In this document: positions 20,517 through 27,885 of the stretch, piece after piece
Position numbering within the stretch: position 1 is the stretch's first letter
How the letters are laid out: each line of letters starts with the position of its first letter
Assembly (NCBI GenBank): GCA_913060865.1
Contig: CAJXTU010000006.1
Coordinates: forward strand, 83,009 to 118,337
Source: an uncultured Cycloclasticus sp.
Lineage (GTDB): Bacteria > Pseudomonadota > Gammaproteobacteria > Methylococcales > Cycloclasticaceae
DNA length: 35,329 nt
Reading direction: 5' to 3'
Program-made: the position numbers and the translations under genes
The notes under the pieces: generated by a model
What the model saw: the letters and a program-made list of their open reading frames with translations, nothing else
What the model was told of the DNA's origin: nothing
Databases searched by the model: none

Positions 20517-21602
20517 TTAATTAATAACAATATTTGGAATTTTACCGCTAAAGTCCTTCGATTTAACGGATAAGCTAGCCGCTAATTTTCTAGCCATATT
20601 TCTATAAATTGCTGAAATCTGACTATCTGGGTCTGCTGCTACTGTTGGCGTACCCGTATCGGTGCTCGTTCGAATTGAAATATCCAACGGCAACGCCCCT
20701 AAAAATTCAACGCCATATTCTTTTGCCATGGCTTCACCGCCACCTTGTCCAAAAATTGCTTCTTCATGCTGACAGTTTGAACAGATATGTAGGCTCATGT
20801 TCTCAATAATTCCAAGAACAGGAATATCCACTTTTTCAAACATTTTCAAACCCTTCTTAGCATCAATCAAGGCAATATCTTGCGGCGTTGTCACCACGAC
20901 TGAGCCCGTCACAGGAACAGTTTGCGCTAACGTTAGGTGAATATCGCCAGTGCCTGGTGGCATATCAATAATCAAATAGTCAAGATCATCCCAATTCGTA
21001 TCATTCAACAATTGACCTAAGGCTTGCGTCACCATCGGCCCACGCAAAATCATCGGCGTATCTTCATCTACTAAAAAACCAACCGACATCACTTGTAAGC
21101 CGTGGCCTTCCATTGGTTGAATGGTACGACCATCCGGCGATCCTGGACGACCACTAATTCCAAGCATCGTTGGTTGACTCGGGCCATAAATATCCGCATC
21201 AAGAATACCGACTCGCGCACCTTCTGCGAGGAGCGCCAAGGCTAAATTAACCGACGTTGTTGATTTACCAACACCCCCTTTACCAGAGGCTACCGCAATC
21301 ATATTCTTAACACCATTCATCGGCTTAATGCCTTTTTGAACGGCATGCGGTTTTATTAACCAACTCACCTCAACATTGGCGCTGACAACACCATCTAATT
21401 GCAATAAATGCTCCGCAATCTCCGACTCCAATCGATCTTTAATACCCGCAGCTGGGTAACCCAAAATGATTTCAACCCTCAGTTCGCCATTAACCAGCGT
21501 TAGATTCTTTAGCGCCTTATTAGGCAGAATACTATTTCCCGTTAAAGGGTCGACAAACTCTTTTAGCCGTTCTTCTATCTGTGTTACTGACAACTCACTC
21601 AT
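20517..21602 (-). CDS. apbC: Mrp/ApbC iron-sulfur cluster carrier ATPase
   Basis: A 361-residue P-loop NTPase of the Mrp/NBP35 family that binds and hands over 4Fe-4S clusters to apo-proteins. An N-terminal MIP18-like domain (about 1-85) is followed by the deviant Walker A GKGGVGKST (107-115), then DADIYGPSQP, IIDMPPGTGD, and the cluster-binding CSNC pair (C274, C277). I chose the ATG at 21602, which has a well-spaced GGAG ribosome site; an upstream in-frame ATG at 21626 lacks one. It diverges from the DUF3012 gene and the ATP-grasp operon. In many gammaproteobacteria the divergent neighbour is metG, which here lies 6.3 kb away. Confidence 0.96.
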   Translation of the reverse strand: MSELSVTQIEERLKEFVDPLTGNSILPNKALKNLTLVNGELRVEIILGYPAAGIKDRLESEIAEHLLQLDGVVSANVEVSWLIKPHAVQKGIKPMNGVKNMIAVASGKGGVGKSTTSVNLALALLAEGARVGILDADIYGPSQPTMLGISGRPGSPDGRTIQPMEGHGLQVMSVGFLVDEDTPMILRGPMVTQALGQLLNDTNWDDLDYLIIDMPPGTGDIHLTLAQTVPVTGSVVVTTPQDIALIDAKKGLKMFEKVDIPVLGIIENMSLHICSNCQHEEAIFGQGGGEAMAKEYGVEFLGALPLDISIRTSTDTGTPTVAADPDSQISAIYRNMARKLAASLSVKSKDFSGKIPNIVIN

Positions 21603-21666
21603 CTTTAGCTCCGGACGCCCATGCAATTAAACGGATTATTTTATACGTTTCTCAACTACTTTGGTT

Positions 21667-21689
21667 AACTTTAGACTGAGACTAAAGTT
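21667..21689. promoter_or_regulatory. Inverted repeat in the mrp / DUF3012 divergent gap
   Basis: Perfect 8-bp inverted repeat AACTTTAG / CTAAAGTT around a 7-base centre. It lies 65 bases before the mrp start and 96 bases before the small lipoprotein start. Position and symmetry suit an operator for a dimeric regulator, but no T-run follows, so it is not a terminator. No known box was recognised. Confidence 0.35.
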
Positions 21690-21784
21690 GATTCACATTA
21701 GAATCTGCTAACATCCATCTGAATTAGTTTAGTAATATCTACTTTTAGTACTTCTCACCTCAACAAAAAAACAAGGACCTTCAA

Positions 21785-21964
21785 ATGAAATTAGTAAAAA
21801 AAATCACGCTGACAATCCTTTCGACTGCATTTTTATTATCACTGACCGCTTGCACACCAGAAATTGGTAGCGAAGCTTGGTGTGGCGACATGAAGGCTAA
21901 ACCGAAAGCTGATTGGACTGCACAACAAGCCTCTGACTTTGCTAAAAGCTGTATTTTCAAATAA
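21785..21964 (+). CDS. Small DUF3012 lipoprotein
   Basis: A 59-residue protein beginning with a lipoprotein signal peptide: MKLVKK, a hydrophobic stretch, then LTAC with the lipid-bearing cysteine at residue 23. The mature part (TPEIGSEAWCGDMKAKPKAD, then WTAQQASDFAKSCIFK) matches what I know of DUF3012: a short marine proteobacterial lipoprotein with two conserved cysteines (here C33 and C56) and the GSEAWC and DWT motifs. Function is unknown. An AAGGA ribosome site sits well before the ATG. It has its own terminator, so it is not in the same transcript as the large fusion gene that follows. By residue 24 the sequence is TPEI, which suits outer-membrane sorting, as there is no Asp at +2. Confidence 0.85.
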   Translation: MKLVKKITLTILSTAFLLSLTACTPEIGSEAWCGDMKAKPKADWTAQQASDFAKSCIFK

Positions 21965-21990
21965 ATAGTTATACAAGCAATTTACTGATG

Positions 21991-22025
21991 GGCCCTTGAA
22001 ATAACAACCAAGGGCCTATTTTATT
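21991..22025 (+). terminator. Rho-independent terminator after the DUF3012 gene
   Basis: Perfect 8-bp stem GGCCCTTG / CAAGGGCC with a ten-base A-rich loop, followed by TATTTTATT. It lies 26 bases after the lipoprotein stop codon and separates that gene from the ATP-grasp operon. Confidence 0.82.
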
Positions 22026-22105
22026 CCAACAGGATAAAAACAAGCGAAGCGTCTCGTTTTGTGACCCAGCCATCAAACCAATGACCGCTCTTGCCTTACA
22101 ATTGT

Positions 22106-22146
22106 CTTAAGGCTTTAAGGTTATTTTAAGGTTCACTCATTATAAT
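22106..22146 (+). promoter_or_regulatory. Promoter of the ATP-grasp operon with PmrA-box-like direct repeats
   Basis: A perfect TATAAT lies at 22141-22146, 58 bases before the ATG. In place of a good -35 there are two direct half-sites, TTTAAG (22114-22119) and TTTAAG (22125-22130), separated by GTTAT. This fits the PmrA/BasR box pattern YTTAAK-N5-YTTAAK exactly, with the 11-bp spacing usual for OmpR/PhoB-family regulators. A third copy, CTTAAG (22106-22111), sits just upstream. The placement over the -35 region, 10 bases before the -10, is what an activator of this class would use. The identity of the regulator is inference; QseB and ColR-like regulators recognise similar repeats. Confidence 0.55.
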
Positions 22147-22203
22147 ATAGAGTGATCCTAACTAACCCATAGTTACTAGCAGGACTTTTAGAAAACTTAA
22201 GCG

Positions 22204-24639
22204 ATGCCATTAGATTTATCAGCAAAAAAATACCGACGGTTTTTCCGCCCACCTATCAGCTTATTGCTGATTTCTTTGCTGCTTCTAATTATCCACATTA
22301 TTAGCGAACAAAACCTGCATACTTTTCTTACACCCGAAAGTGTCTATAAATATACGCTCTCAATGTCTTTTGAGTCTGATGGCGACGTAACCGTGTCAAC
22401 CTACCTGCCAGACAATGACGATCGCCTAGAAATACTAGATGAAACAATCTCTTCCCCCAACTTTGATATTGAGCACCCAAACAACGTAGGGGGCCGCTAT
22501 ACCCAATGGAGCGGCAGTGAGGGCAACGAAACAATCTCATATAGTGCTTTATTATCACTAAAAGATATCCAATTCGAACTATCAAGCCACATCGAAATAC
22601 CAACGCTTTATGAACGCTGGCTAACACCCTACCTCAAAGAAACGGCCGCCATTCCAATTGCCCACCCTGAAATTCAAACGCTATGGACTCAAATAAAGCC
22701 CGCTAATCAAACGAATACGCTTGATGTGCTTCAATCTATCTACACGTATACCCACCAAAAGATCAATTCATTACCCTTCAAAGGCTTCACCGACTCTCTC
22801 ACCGCTTTGCGCCTTGGCGCAGCAAGCTGTAATGGGAAAAGTCGTCTATTTGTCAGCCTTGCTAGATTAAATAACTTACCCTCTCGGTTAGTCGGTGGCG
22901 TCATCCTAAATGGCGAAAAGAAAAAAACCTCACATCAGTGGGTTGAAGTTTACATAGAGGACTACTGGGTACCATTTGACCCGACCAACGGACACTTTGC
23001 GCGTCTCCCACGTCATTATGTCGCGCTTTATCGTGGCGACTATCAACTGTTCAAACACACCAGTAATATCAACTTTGACTACAGCTTTAACTCATACAAA
23101 GGCGATATTTCTCCCGCCTTATACCGAGATACTTCATCACCTGATACCTTAATACCTAATGCAGCAGCGCTACTAAAAACCCTAGGCCTTCCCTTACAAA
23201 CTAGCTACATCTTCTTGTTGTTCCCCATTTGCACCTTATTGATTACCTTTTTACGAAATATAGTCGGGCTTAAAACATTTGGTATCTTTATGCCTATGTT
23301 AATTGCCGCCGCTAGTGTGTACACAGGGTTTTGGGTGGGTCTTATCGGATTCACCACCGTTTTGCTTCTTGCCTTCATTAGTCATGTCATTTTAGGCAAA
23401 CTCAATATTCTCAAAATACCTCGACTAGCCTCCATTATTACCATTACAACCATTGCATCCTTAATAGGCATGTCGAGCATAGCGATACCACAAAATTTTG
23501 AGTTCGGATTATTAGCACTATTTCCAGTCGTTATTATCAGCTTTGCTGCAGATCGTATTCATCAAATGACAAATGAAAGTAGTTGGCCAGAACTGGCCCA
23601 GAACGCTGTAGGCACCTTGATAACTCTTTTTCTTTGTTACCTGATTTTCACTTCTTTTTTACTTCAAGGGTTGTTTGCACTGTACCCCGAGCTATTATTA
23701 ACCGTACTCGCCCTACAAATATCTATCGGTAGCTGGTCGGGTATGCGCATTTCCGAAATTATTCGATTTCGTCGACTCATGGGTCACGGTAAAAAACAAG
23801 TACTCAGCATTAATGGTCGCAATAGAGACCTCATATACAAACATAATAGCGAAACGCTTTTAAAACTCGCAACAAATAAATTAGAAACCAAAAAGTGCTT
23901 ATCACTAAATAACGTCCCTTGCCCAGCTACCATCGCAAGCTGCTATGAATTTGGAGACATTGCTGCCTTCATGCAGCAACTTGATAAGCAGGCAGATATC
24001 GTTATTAAACCAAACAAAGGCGCTCGTGGTAATGGCATCCTTCTACTCGCAAAAAAGCAACATGATGGTTTCATCAGCACATCTGGAAAGTCATGGCCTT
24101 CAAAGGCAATTAAGCAACACATCGAAGAAATTCTATCTGGTAGCTTCTCTCAAAATGGCGACGAAGATGCCGCCTACATTGAACCGATGATCCATCAGCA
24201 CCACACACTAAAGTCCTTTGCGCCATTGGGACTATGTGACATTCGAATCATCGTATGTAATGGCAAGTTATTGAGCGCAATGTTACGTATTCCAACCCTA
24301 AAATCGAAAGGTAAGGCTAACCTTCACAAAGGCGCTATTGGTACCTCTATCGACTTAAAAACAGGCCGGACTGGACGCAGCCTAATGGGTCGCCAAATTA
24401 TACACAACCATCCCGACAGCAATAAATCATTGCAAAATATCCAACTACCTTATTGGAATGATATAAAAAACATGGCCGAACAATGTTATCAATCAATCCC
24501 TTTAGGCTACATGGGGGTTGATATTTGCATCGATGAAAAAGAAGGACCTCTCGTACTAGAAGTTAATGGCCGACCTGGACTGGAAATACAGAATGTTAAT
24601 GATGAAGGTATTCATAATACGGTCTTAGGTGCTTTTTAA
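22204..24639 (+). CDS. Fusion protein: periplasmic transglutaminase-like domain, 7TM domain, cytoplasmic ATP-grasp ligase
   Basis: An 811-residue inner membrane protein with three parts. After an N-terminal membrane helix (17-34), a periplasmic region contains a transglutaminase-like core (about 165-285) with all three catalytic residues visible: C209 in AASCNGKSR, H244 in SHQWVEVY and D259 in PFDPTNG. Residues about 333-510 hold seven hydrophobic helices, like the 7TM module normally paired with a so-called inactive transglutaminase. The C-terminus (about 525-811) is an ATP-grasp ligase with the glycine-rich loop KPNKGARGNGI (602-612), DIRIIVCNG (679-687), HKGAIGTSID (708-717) and the metal-binding end VLEVNGRPGLEIQ (784-796), close to the RimK-related glutamate-ligase-like group. 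In related bacteria ligase and transglutaminase-7TM are usually separate genes; here they are one chain. This puts ligation in the cytoplasm and the cysteine triad in the periplasm. Substrate unknown. The stop overlaps the next ATG by one base. Confidence 0.88.
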   Translation: MPLDLSAKKYRRFFRPPISLLLISLLLLIIHIISEQNLHTFLTPESVYKYTLSMSFESDGDVTVSTYLPDNDDRLEILDETISSPNFDIEHPNNVGGRYTQWSGSEGNETISYSALLSLKDIQFELSSHIEIPTLYERWLTPYLKETAAIPIAHPEIQTLWTQIKPANQTNTLDVLQSIYTYTHQKINSLPFKGFTDSLTALRLGAASCNGKSRLFVSLARLNNLPSRLVGGVILNGEKKKTSHQWVEVYIEDYWVPFDPTNGHFARLPRHYVALYRGDYQLFKHTSNINFDYSFNSYKGDISPALYRDTSSPDTLIPNAAALLKTLGLPLQTSYIFLLFPICTLLITFLRNIVGLKTFGIFMPMLIAAASVYTGFWVGLIGFTTVLLLAFISHVILGKLNILKIPRLASIITITTIASLIGMSSIAIPQNFEFGLLALFPVVIISFAADRIHQMTNESSWPELAQNAVGTLITLFLCYLIFTSFLLQGLFALYPELLLTVLALQISIGSWSGMRISEIIRFRRLMGHGKKQVLSINGRNRDLIYKHNSETLLKLATNKLETKKCLSLNNVPCPATIASCYEFGDIAAFMQQLDKQADIVIKPNKGARGNGILLLAKKQHDGFISTSGKSWPSKAIKQHIEEILSGSFSQNGDEDAAYIEPMIHQHHTLKSFAPLGLCDIRIIVCNGKLLSAMLRIPTLKSKGKANLHKGAIGTSIDLKTGRTGRSLMGRQIIHNHPDSNKSLQNIQLPYWNDIKNMAEQCYQSIPLGYMGVDICIDEKEGPLVLEVNGRPGLEIQNVNDEGIHNTVLGAF

Positions 24640-26516
24640 TGTTGAAAAAGTATTTTTTCCAAACAGGGCTTCCTTACTTACTCTTTGCCGTATTCATTAT
24701 GCTGGGGCTTATCTTCACAGAAACCTTGTTAAAGAGTTCAGTGAAAGAATCACCCATCATAAAAATCACCCCGTCATCTGATGAGGCCGCAGAAACGTTA
24801 CAGGAAATTACTCCGCGTTTAGACGCATCTCACCCGCTTGTCACCCTCTTAATAAAGCGTTTAACATCTAATCAATTAACGAGTGTTAACGACGTATTAA
24901 ATGCTGAGCCATTTTTGTCGTTAAGCCCTGCTGAGCACTTGGCGATCGTTTCTTCTGGTGCTTATATCTTGTCAAAAAAGCAGGATTTCGTGAATACCAT
25001 AAATTTACTAACCACACTCACCGTCGAACAACGCGTTACACAAGATGTTCAATTTACGTTTGCCCACGCCCTATCGAAAACAGATAAAACAGCTGCATCT
25101 ATTGAGCAATACAAACTGTACAAAGCCTTCAAACCAAATGCCTTCGCCGCTATATTTAATCACGGATTATTATTAAAGAAAACGGGGGCATATGAAGAGG
25201 CTATTCGTGTCTTTTTAGATGCTGCCGATAAATCCAGCGGATACAAAAAAGCTAAAGCCCTCCGAAGTTTAGCTGATAGCGAATATCAACTTTCTCGCTA
25301 TACGGATGCTATTAATCACTATAAAAAATCCATCGAGTATCGTCCCAACAATCCCAACACGTGGGCCCAACTAGGCAAAACATTAAGCACATCTGGCGCA
25401 CCGTACAAGCAAGTCGCCGATGCTTACGAAAAAGCAACCGCATTAAATCAGCAAGACCCTAGATTGCAACTAGCCAAAGCTAAACATCAATTACAACATT
25501 ATGACTATACGGCTGTTTTTCATACTCTAAAAGCCACTCAATCCAAATCTAACAATATAAATGGTCATCGCTTGTTGGCGTGGAGTTTTCTTGAGCTAGG
25601 TAAACGAAATAACGCAAAAAAACATATCCGTTATTTGATTCAACACGAAACCTCTAAACAGGGCAAGAAAAAAGCTGAGCTGATGCTTCTATACGCGAAT
25701 AAGCACTACAAAGAGTTGCTCTCGCAAGCTAAAAACTCTCAACTGAAATCAGATGATTTTTATTATTTGAAAGCGCTCGCCTATAGAAAATTAGGGTTCT
25801 ACAAAAGTTCAATGCCTATACTTAACCGCCTCTTAGATAGTGAAACTCATCACTGGCGTTCGCGCATTCAGATTGCACGAATCAAGCGATCTCGCCATCA
25901 ATACAATGAGGCCGTAGCCGACTATCAGCAATTGATACTACATAATAATGCTATTGCGTTTTTGCCCTTCGAGCTGTCGTTAACATATGAGTCTCTTGCT
26001 CAAGCCAAACCCGCTCTTGAGTCTATTCGTCACGCACTTTCAATTAATGCAGCGAATAAAGCTTATCAGCTGGCTAATATCCGACTCCTACAGCTATCAG
26101 GTGCTTCGGATGCTGCGCTACTTGGAATTAACACACTGTTGGCAGAAAATCCCACTTATGCTCGGGCAATCAAACTCAAAGCTCAACTGCAAATAGCCAG
26201 AAATGAACCCGACAATGCCACTAAAACACTTGAACAAGTCCTTGCCCTACAGCCTTCAAACATTGCCACGCTTAAAAAATTGTCTGAACTACTGATCGAT
26301 CGCTCTCGTTATAAGCTCGCCCAGAGTTATTTAACAACGCTTCTTACCGAGCAAAGCGATAGTGTTGACGCTAGATACCTTCTAGCTTACTCTTACTTCA
26401 AGGACAAAAAAATCGCACAAGCATTGACTGAATTAGACAATGTATTGAAACTAAACCATCAACACCAACTAGCAAAAGAACTTAAACGCACCATTAACTC
26501 CAACTTCATTAGCTAA
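24639..26516 (+). CDS. Membrane-anchored tetratricopeptide repeat protein
   Basis: A 625-residue protein with a single N-terminal membrane helix (about 11-30), positive residues before it, and a long periplasmic part made of helical hairpins. TPR-like units are clearest at 170-200 (NHGLLLKKTGAYEEAIRVFL), 206-236 (LRSLADSEYQLSRYTDAINH), 240-272, 373-402, 440-470, 508-536 and 570-605. Such proteins are scaffolds that hold multi-protein complexes, for example in polysaccharide export. No enzymatic motif is seen. The ATG overlaps the stop of the ATP-grasp fusion (TAATG), so the two are translationally coupled and likely work together. A 21-base gap leads to the outer-membrane barrel gene. The family is not one I can name. 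Confidence 0.82.
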   Translation: MLKKYFFQTGLPYLLFAVFIMLGLIFTETLLKSSVKESPIIKITPSSDEAAETLQEITPRLDASHPLVTLLIKRLTSNQLTSVNDVLNAEPFLSLSPAEHLAIVSSGAYILSKKQDFVNTINLLTTLTVEQRVTQDVQFTFAHALSKTDKTAASIEQYKLYKAFKPNAFAAIFNHGLLLKKTGAYEEAIRVFLDAADKSSGYKKAKALRSLADSEYQLSRYTDAINHYKKSIEYRPNNPNTWAQLGKTLSTSGAPYKQVADAYEKATALNQQDPRLQLAKAKHQLQHYDYTAVFHTLKATQSKSNNINGHRLLAWSFLELGKRNNAKKHIRYLIQHETSKQGKKKAELMLLYANKHYKELLSQAKNSQLKSDDFYYLKALAYRKLGFYKSSMPILNRLLDSETHHWRSRIQIARIKRSRHQYNEAVADYQQLILHNNAIAFLPFELSLTYESLAQAKPALESIRHALSINAANKAYQLANIRLLQLSGASDAALLGINTLLAENPTYARAIKLKAQLQIARNEPDNATKTLEQVLALQPSNIATLKKLSELLIDRSRYKLAQSYLTTLLTEQSDSVDARYLLAYSYFKDKKIAQALTELDNVLKLNHQHQLAKELKRTINSNFIS

Positions 26517-26537
26517 TCAATAATAAGGTAACCTATC

Positions 26538-27659
26538 ATGAAAAAACTTATCCTGTGTGGCGCTATTGCCGCCTCAATCAGCGGAGCAGCCCATGCTGTT
26601 AATATAAAAGGTGAAATCTCACCCGGTTATGACTCAAACCCTTATCGCCTTTCCGATAACCTAGATGACGGGGAAACTTGGTTTATAGATACTAATGTGT
26701 TTGCAAATCAAAAGTTTGGCAAATTTAAGCTCAGTGGCGCTCTAAAAAATCGCGCTCATGAAGGCTCGTTTAATAATGCTGATGTATTAACCGGAAAACT
26801 AAAAGGGCGATACAAGAGTAAATACAAGGTTATGGGTAAGAAGTTTTCCTCATCCACTACCATCGAAACAGGATTCAAAGATAAAACTTATGTTAGTCGT
26901 ACGACAGGAAAGATCGGCACATCCAGCGGTCAAAAAATAGAAGATCGCTATGATTACGATTACTGGAAACTTTCAACATCCAGTTCAGTTTGGCTACACG
27001 ATCAAGTAAAAACCAGTTTGGCGCTAAGCTACAACAACAAAAGTTATGATGACCAAAACATCGCCACGCTTAGCAATCTTGATTACGAGCAAGCTAACTT
27101 ACTAAACACTTGGCTATTTAAACAAAATAAAGACAGCGACTTCAAACTCGCTTTTGGTATTGGTGAAAGAGATTATGACAATAGACGCCAAAAAACTAAA
27201 GCAGGTGCATTAGTTGCTGGTTCTGACCTTAAATACTTCTACCATAATATTAAACTGTCTCATCAGCATGACCTAACGCCAAGTCTTAGCGTTGATCTCG
27301 GTATAAAATACGAGGAAAGAACTGATAATGGCTTTGGCTATTACGACACTGACACCATCAAGTACTCGGCTAACGCTTTCTACACGTTGGACAACGAGAT
27401 AACACTATTTGCTAAAACTAGTTACGAAGATTACGAATACAACAACGCATTTACAACTGATGAAGATGATGAAGACTTACCTGGCAGACAAGGCTACACC
27501 ATCAGGCTAGGTGCAGAAAAGGACCTAAATGAGCTAACTGGTCTACCCGCTCTTGGTTTTATTGGTGTCAGACTTGATGACTTTGATTCAAATGATCCCC
27601 TTTACGAATACGACCGTTACCAAGCATTTATGGGTATCAAAGTAAGCTTTAAGCAATAG
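26538..27659 (+). CDS. Predicted outer-membrane beta-barrel protein
   Basis: A 373-residue exported protein. The signal peptide is clear (residues 1-20, ending AHA before VNIKG). The mature protein is a run of alternating strands rich in Tyr, Asp and Lys, broken by charged turns (for example YDDQN, DEDDEDL), typical of an outer-membrane barrel. The last strand, YQAFMGIKVSFKQ, resembles a barrel C-terminal signature except that two residues follow the Phe. The opening GEISPGYDSNPYRLSD resembles surface-facing barrels that accompany TPR or export proteins. No specific family was recognised. A GGTAA ribosome site precedes the ATG. It is the last gene of the operon, ending at a terminator, and would give the system an outer-membrane partner. 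Confidence 0.78.
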   Translation: MKKLILCGAIAASISGAAHAVNIKGEISPGYDSNPYRLSDNLDDGETWFIDTNVFANQKFGKFKLSGALKNRAHEGSFNNADVLTGKLKGRYKSKYKVMGKKFSSSTTIETGFKDKTYVSRTTGKIGTSSGQKIEDRYDYDYWKLSTSSSVWLHDQVKTSLALSYNNKSYDDQNIATLSNLDYEQANLLNTWLFKQNKDSDFKLAFGIGERDYDNRRQKTKAGALVAGSDLKYFYHNIKLSHQHDLTPSLSVDLGIKYEERTDNGFGYYDTDTIKYSANAFYTLDNEITLFAKTSYEDYEYNNAFTTDEDDEDLPGRQGYTIRLGAEKDLNELTGLPALGFIGVRLDDFDSNDPLYEYDRYQAFMGIKVSFKQ

Positions 27660-27675
27660 ATTACCATCTAAAATG

Positions 27676-27709
27676 AAAAGCGCAGTGTCATCGGCATTGC
27701 GCTTTTTTT
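27676..27709 (+). terminator. Rho-independent terminator closing the ATP-grasp operon
   Basis: A 12-bp stem AAAAGCGCAGTG / CATTGCGCTTTT with one G-T pair, a seven-base loop and a T7 run, 16 bases after the barrel gene stop. It separates the operon from metG. Confidence 0.88.
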
Positions 27710-27885
27710 GTCTCTAATCGCAGGTTCTCCTTAAACACCTCGCTTGCGTCAATAACACTCTCTCCCATGATGCCCGTTTTGTGGGACAATACCGCCAAAT
27801 AAATCAAACCCTTAACGTTAAATCCGAAGAGTAACTACCTGTTTTATCTTGTGGTTAGTTCTATTCCTATTTATAAGCCATAGTT

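Noticed and set aside
22328-22627. 99-codon leftward frame inside the fusion gene
   Set aside because: It is antisense to a well-supported protein domain, with no ribosome site or recognisable product.
21785-27659. Mobile element explanation for the block between mrp and metG
   Set aside because: I searched by eye for an integrase, transposase, flanking direct repeats or a tRNA end and saw none, so only an insertion relative to other species is claimed.
27849-27877. TTGTGG-N17-TATAAG as the metG promoter
   Set aside because: The predicted transcript would begin one or two bases before the ATG; possible for a leaderless message but not supported further.
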